12,034 bases of DNA, taken from assembly GCA_938091475.1 (NCBI GenBank), contig CALLJI010000101.1, forward strand, positions 1 to 12,034, read 5' to 3'. The notes beneath the pieces are model-generated. The model was given only the letters and a program-made list of their open reading frames with translations, ran no database searches and had not been told where the DNA came from. A program made the position numbers and the translations under genes. Below, piece after piece: positions 1 to 7,878 of this stretch (position 1 is its first letter; every line of letters starts with the position of its first letter). This stretch comes from an uncultured Caldimicrobium sp. Its GTDB lineage: Bacteria; Desulfobacterota; Thermodesulfobacteria; Thermodesulfobacteriales; Thermodesulfobacteriaceae.

Positions 1-183
1 GTATCTTCTGCCATCGCCAGCGCCGAAGGTAATATTCTCAAGGCTGAAGTCAGAACCACTCCAGATAAAAAGGCCTATTTTGAAATCTATGTGGAAGTTT
101 TGGATAAAAATCATTTGGATAAAATTATTGCTAATATCTCCAAGGTTGAAGGAATATTAAAAGTAGAAAGACGCTTAGTCTAA
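1..183 (+). CDS. rel: RelA/SpoT-type (p)ppGpp synthetase/hydrolase, C-terminal end (partial)
   Basis: The window opens inside this gene; 60 codons and a TAA stop are visible. The translation has the pattern of the C-terminal ACT domain of long RelA/SpoT (Rel) proteins: ISSAIASAEGNI-like start, then AEVRTTPDKKAYFEIYVEV, HLDKIIANISKVEGI and a final VERRL. This regulatory domain follows the hydrolase, synthetase and TGS domains, none of which is in view. The enzyme makes and degrades the stringent-response alarmone (p)ppGpp in the cytoplasm. Its TAA (181-183) overlaps the stop of the opposing rpmB, so the two genes end tail to tail with no room for a separate terminator. Another ACT-domain protein is possible, but the VERR ending is typical of Rel. 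Confidence 0.85.
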   Translation, partial: VSSAIASAEGNILKAEVRTTPDKKAYFEIYVEVLDKNHLDKIIANISKVEGILKVERRLV

Positions 184-377
184 CTAACTGCTTTTTGGAT
201 CTTTCCAGCCTTTATACATCTGGTACAAACTTTAATTCTCTTTACCTGACCATTTGGAAGTTTAACCCTAATTTTTTGAATGTTAGGATACCACCACCTA
301 CTTGCTTTTTTACCTGAATGGCTAATTATGTTTCCAGAGACTGGCTTCTTTCCGCAGACTTCGCATATTTTAGACAT
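180..377 (-). CDS. rpmB: 50S ribosomal protein L28
   Basis: This 65-residue protein has the normal L28 length and pattern: an N-terminal CEVCGKKP segment, a central SRWWYPNIQKIRVKLPNG stretch and a C-terminal VCTRCIKAGKI. The pairs C5/C8 and C51/C54 form the zinc ribbon of the C+ type of L28. It belongs to the large ribosomal subunit. The ATG at 375-377 is preceded on the minus strand by AGGAGGAG, a good ribosome binding site. The gene is monocistronic here, with its own promoter (409-436), and ends across the stop codon of rel. Confidence 0.95.
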   Translation of the reverse strand: MSKICEVCGKKPVSGNIISHSGKKASRWWYPNIQKIRVKLPNGQVKRIKVCTRCIKAGKIQKAVS

Positions 378-408
378 TCTTTACACTCCTCCTAAAATTT
401 TAGGGCTT

Positions 409-436
409 AATATAGCAAAGTTTAAATTTTTTGCAA
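409..436 (-). promoter_or_regulatory. Probable sigma-70 promoter of rpmB
   Basis: On the minus strand, TTGCAA (431-436) and TATATT (409-414) are separated by 16 nt. The -10 lies about 30 nt upstream of the rpmB start codon, and the REP array begins about 25 bp beyond the -35. It is a reasonable sigma-70-like match in AT-rich DNA, read by eye. Confidence 0.55.
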
Positions 437-461
437 GTGTAGTTTAGAATGTTTCAAAAAA

Positions 462-972
462 GGCAGGGGCGACCCTTGCAGCTGCCCGATTAAGGCATAG
501 CGGTGAGGAGCCCCTACGAAATAATTTCTGGCACGACATGTCGTGACCTTACATTTATTACATTCATTAAATTTTTGAAAAATCGAAAAAATTAGTAGGG
601 GCACAGCATGCTGTGCCCAAGAAATAAAAAAGGTAACCGCAGGCTTTAGCCTGCGAAAAATACTCGTAGGGGCAAATCACGATTTGCCCAAAGGATTTAA
701 AAATTCGTAGGGGCTCAGCATGCTGAGCCCAAAAAATAAAAAAAAAGTAGGGGCAATTCAAGAATTGCCCAGAAATTCAAAAACTTGTAAGGGCGACCCT
801 TGCGGCTGCCCTATTTCGGGCACGGCGGTGCCGTGCCCCTACAAATGAATTTCCTACAAATGAATTTTTTGGGCAGGGGCAAGCCCTGCCAAGACAATGG
901 AAACCTTTGGGCACAGTGTTATGTGCCTTTACAATGTATAACTCGTCGGGCTGTTCTGCCTTGCCCTTACGA
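462..972. repeat. REP-like palindrome array, block 1 (rpmB-ssrA intergenic)
   Basis: About thirteen short hairpin repeats are spaced 10-40 bp apart, with no credible gene among them. Clear copies are at 595-618 (GGGCACAGCATGCTGTGCCC), 666-689 (CAAATCACGATTTG core), 707-730 (CTCAGCATGCTGAG core), 747-770 (CAATTCAAGAATTG core), 787-811, 818-842 (opposite orientation) and 871-890. Degenerate copies lie at 462-487, 493-517, 530-551, 909-932 and 946-970. A different palindrome, CGCAGGCTTTAGCCTGCG, is at 638-655. The shared frame is GTAGGGGC-arm-loop-arm-GCCC, usually followed by AA. A 5' GTAG before a hairpin matches REP elements linked to RAYT (TnpA-REP) transposases; no transposase is present in this window. 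Confidence 0.85.
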
Positions 973-1093
973 GGGGATATTTAAAAATTAGTCATTAAGT
1001 GAGACCTTTAAAGATAGAAACTCCAGAGGCTTTATTCGAAGAAGACTTATGATTTAAAAAATTACATTCTTTAGGATCTGATTTAGATATTTC

Positions 1094-1450
1094 TGGTGGA
1101 GGCGGCGGGAATTGAACCCGCGTCCGTGAGTAGTTCAGATTAAACCACTACAGGCTTAGCCTGTGAGATAATTTCATTGTGAGTTCACCACAGGCAGTGA
1201 AGCTCACAACTAGGTGGATTTTTTCTCGGGAAAGATAGCTCCACCTACTATCTTTCCCAAAGTCTTCCTTAGTCACGCACCTTAGGGCCGGAAGACAGAA
1301 CACCTAAGGCACGTGGCTGCACTTCCTTAGGCAGCCAAGGCGTAAGCGTAATCGTTGGCAGTTGTGTTTTTGCACCCTTTTTAACGTGGCGAGTGCGACC
1401 ACGGCCTGCGATTTAATCCTACCTACCCCCGTCGAGCCCTTTTCGCCCCC
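1094..1450 (-). ncRNA. ssrA: Transfer-messenger RNA (tmRNA, SsrA)
   Basis: Read on the minus strand, the RNA begins GGGGGCGAAAAGGGCUCGAC and ends CGGGUUCAAUUCCCGCCGCC followed by UCCACCA. The ends pair as a 7-bp acceptor stem (GGGGGCG with CGCCUCC, one G-U), with a T-arm-like GGUUCAAUUCC loop and an encoded CCA. The length of 357 nt is normal for one-piece tmRNA. With SmpB it rescues stalled ribosomes and adds a degradation tag. The internal reading frame encodes ANDYAYALAA and stops with UAA. Several pseudoknot-like pairings follow, for example GGGAAAGAUAG with CUAUCUUUCCC. The gene stands alone between two REP regions. Confidence 0.96.
1327..1359 (-). other. tmRNA tag reading frame (ANDYAYALAA)
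   Basis: Ten codons, GCC AAC GAU UAC GCU UAC GCC UUG GCU GCC, followed by UAA. GCC is taken as the resume codon because the preceding ACAACU resembles the usual upstream context and because ANDxxYALAA is the classic tag form. The LAA end is the determinant for ClpXP-type proteases. The frame is also open upstream (codons for CKNTT), so the resume point is inferred from family pattern. Confidence 0.85.
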
Positions 1451-1470
1451 AAATTTTCAAAGAACTTAAT

Positions 1471-1501
1471 ATTATAATAATAATTGTTTTCCTTTTTTCA
1501 A
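1471..1501 (-). promoter_or_regulatory. Probable promoter of ssrA
   Basis: On the minus strand, TTGAAA (1496-1501) precedes TATAAT (1471-1476) by 19 nt; an alternative -10, TATTAT (1474-1479), gives a 16-nt spacer. The predicted start lies about 10-15 nt upstream of the mature 5' end at 1450, consistent with a short leader removed by RNase P. The GTGG tip of a promoter-linked repeat begins 18 nt upstream of the -35. Confidence 0.55.
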
Positions 1502-1519
1502 GAGTGAAAGGTTACATTT

Positions 1520-1609
1520 GTGGTTACTATTTAAAAATGTCACATATAAGGGGTGCGATATACTTTACCCAAATGGTTTTCGTTGTAGGGGCACGGCACC
1601 GCCGTGCCC
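1520..1609 (+). repeat. Boundary repeat unit U1 plus one REP
   Basis: This unit runs GTGGTTAC (1520-1527), through AATGTCACA (ending 1544), then AGGGGTGCGATATACTTTACC and a linker, into a REP hairpin (1585-1609: GTAGGGGCACGGCACCGCCG plus TGCCC). The same order recurs at 8823-8937 and, inverted, at 11793-11884. It occupies most of the ssrA-ftsK gap, and its outer tip faces the ssrA promoter. No ORF is contained. It could be a MITE-like element or a regulatory site fused to a REP. Confidence 0.75.
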
Positions 1610-1670
1610 AAAGGGTTTAACAACTACTCATATTCCTTTTTTTTGAATTTAGCTTAAAATTTTAGTAAGA

Positions 1671-3782
1671 ATGAACTTTCAGATCAAAAGAATTAGCTTT
1701 TATATAATTTTTTTTGCCTTTTTTTTCTTTATGGTCCTATCTCTGTACTCTTATCATCCTGAGGATCCTGGAATTGGTGTAATTGGGACACAAAATGTAA
1801 ATAATTACGGAGGATTAATAGGTGCCCTTTTTTCTTCCCTCTTAGTATTTCTATGGGGAGTAGCTTCCCTTATAATTCCTCCTCTTTTGATCTTGGGTGT
1901 TTTTTTATATTTTTATAAAATTTCCCTAAAGAAAATAGGATTAATTCTGTTTTTTTTAAGTTTATTTTTCTCCTTTGGTGCCTCCTTTCTTTTTGAACTT
2001 CTCAATATGAAAAGTTTTTACTTCTTGAATAGATATCCCCTGCATGGGGGCTACATTGGGGAGGTAGCTCTGCTATTGACTAAGATTGTAGGAATACCTG
2101 GGTTTTTAATTTTTTTGGTTCTACTCTTAATTTTCTCCTTTTTACTAATTTTTTATAGTTTGGAAATTTTACAAAAAGGTATCCTTAAAAATCTCCTATC
2201 TTCATTCAGAAAAATGGGACCTAACAAAGCTGAACAGGTAATTAAAGAGATAAAGGCAGAGGAAAATCTGAGTAATGAAAGCGAGTATAAAATTGAAGAG
2301 AGTAAAGGAGATGAAGCCAAGTCCTTGTCCCAGGTAGATTTAAAGGAGAGAGAAATTAAAATTAAAGAAAAGGAGGGTAAGGCATCCCTTTCCCTTCCGC
2401 CTCCACTTGAGCTTTTACAGGAACCACCAGCTACTACTTACAAAATAAAACCTGAAGAGTTAAGAGAGAGGGCTCTTCTTCTTAAGGAGAAACTCAGAGA
2501 GTTTGGTATTGAAGGTGAGGTTACCGCTATAAATCCAGGACCTGTGATTACCGTCTTTGAGTTTAAACCTGCACCTGGTATAAAACTAAGTAGAATTTTG
2601 AGTTTAGTGGATGATTTAGCTTTAGGATTATCCGCCAAAAGCGTGCGCATTGTAGCTCCTATTCCTGGAAAAAATGTTATTGGGATTGAGCTTTCCAATA
2701 GACAAAGAGAATGGGTTTATCTCAAGGAAATTCTCTCTCAAGAGGCTTTTAAAAATTCCCCTTCACCTCTTACAATTGCTTTAGGCAAAGATATTTTAGG
2801 AAAGCCTGTGGTAGCTGATCTCAGAAGAATGCCTCATCTGTTAATTGCAGGAAGCACTGGCTCTGGTAAAAGTATTTTTATTCACAGTGTAATTTTAAGT
2901 ATAATTTATAAAACTACCCCTGAGGCTGTAAGATTTCTTATGATAGATCCTAAACGCATAGAATTATCTGTGTATGATGGGATTCCTTATTTACTTCACC
3001 CTGTTGTGCTTGAGCCTAAAATGGCTACTCAGGCTTTAAGATGGGCTGTTCAAGAAATGGAGAGGCGCTACAGCCTCTTTGAAGAGCTCTCGGTGAGAAA
3101 CCTTGAATCTTATAATGAAGAGTTTGAAGAAAAGCTACCTTATATTGTAATCATAATTGATGAGTTGGCAGATCTTATGGTGATTTCTTCTAAGGAGGTA
3201 GAAACGCTCCTTACAAGACTTGCTCAGATGGCTCGGGCAGCAGGGATACATCTTCTTGTAGCAACTCAGCGACCTTCAGTGGATGTAATAACTGGCTTAA
3301 TTAAAGTGAACTTTCCTGCAAGAATTTCCTTCAAACTCACCTCTAAAGTAGATTCTCGGACTATTCTTGATACTCAAGGAGCAGAAAGATTACTTGGAGA
3401 AGGGGATATGCTCTTTATGCCTCCAGGCAGCTCGCATTTAGAAAGAATTCATGCCCCCTATGTTTCAGAAAAAGAAATTAAAACAGTGGTAGAGTATCTT
3501 AAAGCTTTTGGCGAGCCTGATTATTTAGCTGAACTAGTAGTGGAAGAAGAGGATGAGGAAGGTTCCCCTGAATCCTCCTCTACAGAGGATGAGCTCTATC
3601 AAGAGGCTCTAAAAATTGCCTATCAATATGGAAAGATTTCTGTCTCTATGCTTCAAAGAAAATTAAGAATTGGATATAATCGGGCTGCAAGATTAGTTGA
3701 AAAAATGGAAGAAGAGGGTATAATAGGACCCAGTGATGGCGTTCGTCCTCGTCCTGTTATTGGTCCTCGTAAGCCCTACTAA
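1671..3782 (+). CDS. ftsK: DNA translocase FtsK/SpoIIIE
   Basis: This 703-residue septal DNA pump moves chromosome termini through the closing division septum and activates XerCD/dif recombination. Residues 9-163 hold about four membrane segments. A charged, Glu/Lys-rich linker (about 185-245) follows, shorter than in E. coli. The alpha/beta motor comes next, with Walker A GSTGSGKS at 394-401, Walker B VIIIDE ending at D497/E498 and the ATQRPSVDVITGLIK segment near 531-545. An acidic hinge (about 624-640) leads to the winged-helix gamma domain (about 641-697), which reads KOPS-type sequences. The ATG at 1671 has only a weak upstream purine stretch, but the hydrophobic start fits the family. 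The last 47 bp overlap lolA. No convincing terminator follows, so cotranscription is likely. Confidence 0.95.
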   Translation: MNFQIKRISFYIIFFAFFFFMVLSLYSYHPEDPGIGVIGTQNVNNYGGLIGALFSSLLVFLWGVASLIIPPLLILGVFLYFYKISLKKIGLILFFLSLFFSFGASFLFELLNMKSFYFLNRYPLHGGYIGEVALLLTKIVGIPGFLIFLVLLLIFSFLLIFYSLEILQKGILKNLLSSFRKMGPNKAEQVIKEIKAEENLSNESEYKIEESKGDEAKSLSQVDLKEREIKIKEKEGKASLSLPPPLELLQEPPATTYKIKPEELRERALLLKEKLREFGIEGEVTAINPGPVITVFEFKPAPGIKLSRILSLVDDLALGLSAKSVRIVAPIPGKNVIGIELSNRQREWVYLKEILSQEAFKNSPSPLTIALGKDILGKPVVADLRRMPHLLIAGSTGSGKSIFIHSVILSIIYKTTPEAVRFLMIDPKRIELSVYDGIPYLLHPVVLEPKMATQALRWAVQEMERRYSLFEELSVRNLESYNEEFEEKLPYIVIIIDELADLMVISSKEVETLLTRLAQMARAAGIHLLVATQRPSVDVITGLIKVNFPARISFKLTSKVDSRTILDTQGAERLLGEGDMLFMPPGSSHLERIHAPYVSEKEIKTVVEYLKAFGEPDYLAELVVEEEDEEGSPESSSTEDELYQEALKIAYQYGKISVSMLQRKLRIGYNRAARLVEKMEEEGIIGPSDGVRPRPVIGPRKPY

Positions 3783-4368
3783 GCAGGGCTTAAAAGCTCA
3801 ATCTGTGGATGAAGTTATAGCCAAAATTCAAGAATTCTATAAAATGACCTCAAGCCTAAGAGGTTCCTTTGTCCAAGAAACTCATTTTCCCAATGGCCAA
3901 AAAGAAATCAGACAAGGGCGTTTTTGGATGAAAAAACCAGGTTTATTTCGATGGGAATATTATACTCCCGATAAATTTATTGTTATATCTGACGGAAGAA
4001 ATATCTATGTTTATTATCCAGAGGAAAATCAAGCCTATCTTTACCCAAGTGGTAAGGCTATTTCTTCTCAACTTGCCTTGGGTTTTATGAGTGGGCGGGG
4101 TGATCTTACTAAGGATCTTAAATTAGAGAGTTTCAAAAGCTCTCCAGATCATCTTTGGGAATTGACTTTTCTTCCAGCCTATAAGGATGAGCAACTTGAA
4201 AAGACTGTTCTCAAAGTAGTTTATCCCAAAGGGGAAGTAAAGGAAATTTTGCTTTTTTATTATGGAGGCGAGCGGGTTAGAATATCTTTCAACCATCTGG
4301 AGTATAATGTTGATTTGCCTTTAAGGATTTTTCAGTTTCAGTTACCCAAAAATAGCAAAATTAATTAA
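3736..4368 (+). CDS. lolA: Outer-membrane lipoprotein carrier protein LolA
   Basis: LolA is the periplasmic chaperone that takes lipoproteins from LolCDE to the outer membrane. After the signal peptide the protein shows the family pattern: VDEVIAKIQEFYKMTSSLRG, FVQETHF, QGRFWMKKPGLFRWEY, then DGRNIYVYYPEENQAY. The length of about 210 residues is normal. The start is ATG 3736 (GTG 3733 directly precedes it in frame). Only this start supplies the hydrophobic AFVLVLLLVLVS signal peptide, cleaved probably near KA/QS. The signal peptide lies inside the ftsK 3' end in another frame and has no basic residue before its hydrophobic core, which is unusual. An SD is weak (TAGGAC), so translational coupling to ftsK is likely. 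Confidence 0.9.
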   Translation: MAFVLVLLLVLVSPTKQGLKAQSVDEVIAKIQEFYKMTSSLRGSFVQETHFPNGQKEIRQGRFWMKKPGLFRWEYYTPDKFIVISDGRNIYVYYPEENQAYLYPSGKAISSQLALGFMSGRGDLTKDLKLESFKSSPDHLWELTFLPAYKDEQLEKTVLKVVYPKGEVKEILLFYYGGERVRISFNHLEYNVDLPLRIFQFQLPKNSKIN

Positions 4369-4380
4369 GGAGGTGTAAAA

Positions 4381-4788
4381 ATGAGAGAGAGAAAATTTTT
4401 AGCCCTCTTAGTATTTTTATTCTTCTCTCTAAATTTGCTTTTTGGTTGCACGCCTGATTTGAGTCAAAAAACTAAGGAAGGAGCTACAGTGGGTGCAGTA
4501 GCAGGAGGAGTAATAGGAGTACTCATTGATAAAAATAATCGTTGGAGAGGTGCCGTTCTTGGTGCAGCTATCGGTGCAGTAGTTGGAGGTACAGCCTCAT
4601 ATATTATGGATAGGGCAAGTAAAGAGTCAGCCACTACCAAAAAACCTGTAACCTATGAAAGCGAAGATAAACAGCAAAAGGTCTATGCCGCACCTATCAG
4701 ATCAGAAGGTAATTGTGAATGGGTAAAAGTGCAATATTACGAATACGGTAAACTTGTGAAAGAAGAAAACAGAAAGGTTTGTCAATAA
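4381..4788 (+). CDS. Glycine-zipper lipoprotein (outer-membrane type)
   Basis: This is a 135-residue protein with a lipoprotein signal: basic MRERK, a hydrophobic core and the lipobox LLFG/C (Cys23). Residues 34-75 form a glycine zipper in two halves (GATVGAVAGGVIG and GAVLGAAIGAVVGG) around a polar turn, as in the 17-kDa antigen/SlyB-like families. The C-terminal part has C112 and C134 in a CEWVKVQYYEYGK...VCQ pattern and may form a disulfide. A strong AAGGAGGTG ribosome binding site follows directly on the lolA stop (12-nt gap), so it is probably cotranscribed. Its position after lolA, whose product carries such lipoproteins, makes sense. The exact function is unknown; envelope integrity is a guess. 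Confidence 0.8.
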   Translation: MRERKFLALLVFLFFSLNLLFGCTPDLSQKTKEGATVGAVAGGVIGVLIDKNNRWRGAVLGAAIGAVVGGTASYIMDRASKESATTKKPVTYESEDKQQKVYAAPIRSEGNCEWVKVQYYEYGKLVKEENRKVCQ

Positions 4789-4797
4789 TTCTAAGTC

Positions 4798-5997
4798 TTA
4801 ACTTAGCTTAGATAGACATTCTTTAATTCTTTGGTAAGCTTCCTCTAAATTTTCTTCGGAGGTGGCAAAGGAGATTCTTATGAACTCATCTTCTCCAAAG
4901 GCCATACCAGGGACTACAGCTACTCTTGCTTCGTCCAATAAATACTCTGCAAAATCAACGGAATTATGAATGGCTTTGCCCAATTTATTCCTTTTTCCGA
5001 AGTATGAAGAAACTTTGGCAAAGAGATAAAAGGCGCCTTGAGGAGGTATGAACTCAATTCCAGGAATTTCCTTTAATAGCTTACAGAGTAATTGAGCTCG
5101 CTTAGCAAAGGTTTTCACCATTTGTTGGATTTCTTCCTCAGGCATTTTTAAGGCTGCTTCTGCCGCTTTTTGAGCAAAGGCAGTGGCATGACTTGTGCTT
5201 TGTCCTTGAATTTTGGCACAAGCCTTAATTACCTCCTTTGGCCCCACTGCCCAGCCTATTCTCCAACCAGTCATTGCATAGGTTTTGGAAACTCCGTTGA
5301 CTATGAAAACTCTATCTTTAAGTTCCACAGAGGTAGATAAAATATTTTCAGGTTTCTTTAGATCAAAACGGAGTTTATCGTAGATATCATCACTTATAAC
5401 CCAAAGATTATATTTTTTAATTAGGTCTGAAAGATCCTTTAAAAATTCCTGAGTGTAAATAAGGCCACTTGGATTAGAAGGGCTATTTAAAATCAACCCA
5501 ATGGTTTTAGGAGTAATACTTTTTTCTATTAGTTCTGGTTCGGGCTCAAAACGATTTTCAAATTTTGAGGGAATAATTTTGGGAATTCCACCTGCACAAG
5601 TTATCATTTCAGGGTAGGAAACCCAATAGGGAGAAAGTACTAAGACTTCGTCCCCTTCATCAACCAGGGCTAACAGGAGATTAAAAATGGCTTGTTTTGC
5701 CCCGGTGGTTACAATCACCTCCTCAGGAGTGTAATCATAGCCATAGTCGGACTTTATTTTTTCACAAATAGCCTCTCTAACGCTTAGGAGACCAGGAGTA
5801 GGGGTGTATTTTGTATACCCTTCTTTTAGAGCCTGAATGCAAGCCTCTTTGATGATAGAGGGTGTATCAAAATCTGGTTCCCCAGCTGAAAGGTTTATCA
5901 CATTAATGCCTTGAGCCTTTAAGGCTTTGGCTTTGGCATCTACGGCAAGGGTAGCTGAAGGTTTCAGAGCTTTTACTCTTTCGGATAATTTTATCAT
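4798..5997 (-). CDS. aspC: Class I/II pyridoxal-phosphate aminotransferase (aspartate aminotransferase type)
   Basis: This 399-residue fold-type I PLP enzyme probably transfers the amino group between aspartate and 2-oxoglutarate; related members also act on prephenate. Visible landmarks are LSAGEPDFDTP (37-47), YTKYTPTPGLLSVREAI (61-77), NSPSNPSG with conserved N175, D203 and Y206 in SDDIYDKL, the PLP-binding K238 in SKTYAMTGWRIGW, and R374 in FIRISFA, which binds the substrate carboxylate. The SKTYAMTGWRIGW signature and length fit the 1-beta subgroup of aspartate aminotransferases found in thermophiles. The ATG is preceded by AGGAGGG in the 15-nt gap after truA. It is the last gene of the rplM operon and ends 9 bp from the opposing lipoprotein gene. 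Side-chain specificity cannot be fixed from the sequence. Confidence 0.9.
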   Translation of the reverse strand: MIKLSERVKALKPSATLAVDAKAKALKAQGINVINLSAGEPDFDTPSIIKEACIQALKEGYTKYTPTPGLLSVREAICEKIKSDYGYDYTPEEVIVTTGAKQAIFNLLLALVDEGDEVLVLSPYWVSYPEMITCAGGIPKIIPSKFENRFEPEPELIEKSITPKTIGLILNSPSNPSGLIYTQEFLKDLSDLIKKYNLWVISDDIYDKLRFDLKKPENILSTSVELKDRVFIVNGVSKTYAMTGWRIGWAVGPKEVIKACAKIQGQSTSHATAFAQKAAEAALKMPEEEIQQMVKTFAKRAQLLCKLLKEIPGIEFIPPQGAFYLFAKVSSYFGKRNKLGKAIHNSVDFAEYLLDEARVAVVPGMAFGEDEFIRISFATSEENLEEAYQRIKECLSKLS

Positions 5998-6012
5998 ATA
6001 AACCCTCCTAAG

Positions 6013-6819
6013 TTAGAGTTCTATTATTTCCTGTGGATATCTCTCAAGAACTACTACATCTTTATATTCAATACTTTTTAAAATAAGCCCTTGAGGCGGA
6101 GCAGGAGGAGGTGCTACTTTTCTATCTTTAGCTTCAAGAATAGCCTTAAAATCTTCTCCATTTAATTTTCCTCTACCTACCTCTACCAAAGCTCCCACAA
6201 TATTTCTTACCATATACCTCATAAACCCTTTTCCTGTAATCTCAAAAATCAAAAGTTTTTTATGTTCTTTAGACCATTTAAATTCTGCGAAATAAATAGT
6301 TCTTATCGTAGTTTTTACATCACTTCCAGCCTTTCGGAAACTTGCAAAATCTTTAGTCCCTAAAATTTCGGGCAGGCATTTTTCCATAGCAGATACATCC
6401 AGCGGCTCAGGAATCCACCAAGAATAAAGCCTTAGTAATGGATTTCTAACAGGGCTATTGTAAATTTGATACTGGTAAGTTTTTTTTAGTACATCCCGTT
6501 GGGGATGAAATTTAAAATCAACCTCCTCTACCAGCCAAACAGAAATATCCTTAGGTAAAAGTCCATTTAAGGCTTTAAAGATCACTTCCAGAGGTTTATC
6601 GGAGGTGGTTAAAAAATGTGCTACCTGACAAAGGGCATGTACTCCCGCATCTGTTCTTCCTGCTGAGCGAATTTTCACCTTGTGTCCCAAAATTTGGGAT
6701 AAAATATCTTGAAGTAAACCCTGAACAGTAGGACCCTTGGGTTGGATTTGAAATCCAAGATAGTGTGTACCGTCATAGGCAAGAAAAAGTCTTATATTTC
6801 TAATTTGCGGAAAAGACAT
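6013..6819 (-). CDS. truA: tRNA pseudouridine(38-40) synthase TruA
   Basis: TruA converts uridines 38-40 of the tRNA anticodon stem to pseudouridine. The 268-residue protein has the family signatures: FLAYDGTHYLGFQIQP near the N-terminus, the catalytic motif SAGRTDAGVHA with nucleophile D57, QVAHF after it, RNPLLRLYSWW near 120-135 and the C-terminal FMRYMVRNIVGALVEVGRGK. Length is normal. The ATG is 15 nt downstream of the argC stop and has no clear Shine-Dalgarno sequence, so it may depend on coupling to argC. It sits in the operon with two ribosomal protein genes, a common grouping of truA with rplM-rpsI. Confidence 0.95.
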   Translation of the reverse strand: MSFPQIRNIRLFLAYDGTHYLGFQIQPKGPTVQGLLQDILSQILGHKVKIRSAGRTDAGVHALCQVAHFLTTSDKPLEVIFKALNGLLPKDISVWLVEEVDFKFHPQRDVLKKTYQYQIYNSPVRNPLLRLYSWWIPEPLDVSAMEKCLPEILGTKDFASFRKAGSDVKTTIRTIYFAEFKWSKEHKKLLIFEITGKGFMRYMVRNIVGALVEVGRGKLNGEDFKAILEAKDRKVAPPPAPPQGLILKSIEYKDVVVLERYPQEIIEL

Positions 6820-6834
6820 AAAAACAACATAAAC

Positions 6835-7869
6835 TTAGGTAAAAAAAGGTTCCTTAGGCAAACCAGCCTCTTCTGGAAGTTCAAACATAAGATTAAAATT
6901 TTGAATGGCTTGACCACTTGCACCTTTAACTAAATTATCAATAACTGAAATTATAATGCCCTGATTCCTTTCTTTATCTTCAAAAAGAGAAATTTTACAC
7001 ATATTAGTGCCTCTAACCTCCGCTAATCGCGGATATTTCATAAGTGGTAAGATCTCTACAAAGGGCTTCTCACGATAAAATTCTTTTAAATAATTATGTA
7101 CATCCTCTATTTTAGCACGATATTTTACATAAATAGTAGAAAGAATCCCTCTATTTATGGGCAAGAGGTGAGGGGTAAAAACAATTTTTACAGGCTCTTT
7201 AGCAATGAGACTGAGCTTTTCTTCCATCTCAGGTGTATGTCTATGTTCAGCTATTTTATAAGCTTTAAAATCTTCATTTACCTCGCAAAAACTATAATAA
7301 TTTTCTGATTTTCTTCCGGCTCCACTAGTTCCACTCTTAGCATCAATAATAATATTTTCTTTATCTATTAAATTTTCTTTAAGAAGTGGAATTAGAGGTA
7401 ATAGAGCAGAGGTCGGATAACATCCAGGATTTCCAATAATGGAGGCAGATCTAATTTGTTCTGTAAAAATTTCTGATAAGCCATAAACCGCTCTTGAAGC
7501 AAGTTCTGGACAGGTATGAGGTAATTTATAAACCCTTTCATATGTGGCAAGATTAGAGAATCTAAAATCTGCAGACAAATCTATGATTTTTAGACCCTTT
7601 TGGTAGAGCTTATAAGCTAATTCTTGAGCATTACCTGAGGGTACACATAGAAAGACCGCTTGCGCCACTTGCGCTATTTCCTCAACATCTGGTGCAGAAA
7701 AGGTTAACTCTCCTACTTTTCCAGAAAAGCCATAAAGGTCTTTAAGTTTTTTTCCAGCCAAATCACGCGAGGTAATATAGGTAATTTGAGCGTAGGGATG
7801 AGTGGAAAGAAGTCTAATGAGTTCAAGCCCGGTGTAGCCCGTTGCTCCAATAATGGCAAGATTAATCAC
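6835..7869 (-). CDS. argC: N-acetyl-gamma-glutamyl-phosphate reductase
   Basis: ArgC makes N-acetylglutamate semialdehyde with NADPH in arginine biosynthesis. The 344-residue protein starts with the NADP-binding GATGYTGLELIRLL motif (8-21), contains IIDLSADFR (95-103), the catalytic cysteine C150 in IGNPGCYPT, AKSGTSGAGR (177-186) and the HRHTPE histidine segment (209-214). These match the type I ArgC family in order and spacing. The start codon is GTG (minus-strand reading of 7867-7869), with only a short AGG upstream, 9 nt after the rpsI stop. An amino-acid gene within a ribosomal operon links it to growth control in expression terms, an inference from layout only. Confidence 0.95.
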   Translation of the reverse strand: MINLAIIGATGYTGLELIRLLSTHPYAQITYITSRDLAGKKLKDLYGFSGKVGELTFSAPDVEEIAQVAQAVFLCVPSGNAQELAYKLYQKGLKIIDLSADFRFSNLATYERVYKLPHTCPELASRAVYGLSEIFTEQIRSASIIGNPGCYPTSALLPLIPLLKENLIDKENIIIDAKSGTSGAGRKSENYYSFCEVNEDFKAYKIAEHRHTPEMEEKLSLIAKEPVKIVFTPHLLPINRGILSTIYVKYRAKIEDVHNYLKEFYREKPFVEILPLMKYPRLAEVRGTNMCKISLFEDKERNQGIIISVIDNLVKGASGQAIQNFNLMFELPEEAGLPKEPFFT

Positions 7870-7878
7870 AGAAAAGAC

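Noticed and set aside
462..972. A CRISPR array, suggested by regularly spaced short repeats
   Set aside because: The repeats vary in inner sequence and orientation, spacing is irregular, spacers are short and AT-rich, and no cas gene is in view.
422..991. Open frames of 60-64 codons across the first REP array, on both strands
   Set aside because: Their peptides (CAPTNFF, GAVPLQMN and similar) are translated hairpins, with no ribosome binding site and no protein-like composition.
1640..1660. A sigma-70 promoter just before ftsK
   Set aside because: TTGAAT and TAAAAT are present but only a few bases apart, so they cannot form one promoter; no better pair was found.
2438..2698. 86-codon minus-strand frame inside ftsK
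   Set aside because: It is a shadow of the clearly conserved FtsK reading frame.
4789..4806. A bidirectional terminator between the lipoprotein gene and aspC
   Set aside because: Only a weak 5-bp CTAAG/CTTAG pairing exists, with no GC-rich stem or U-tract.
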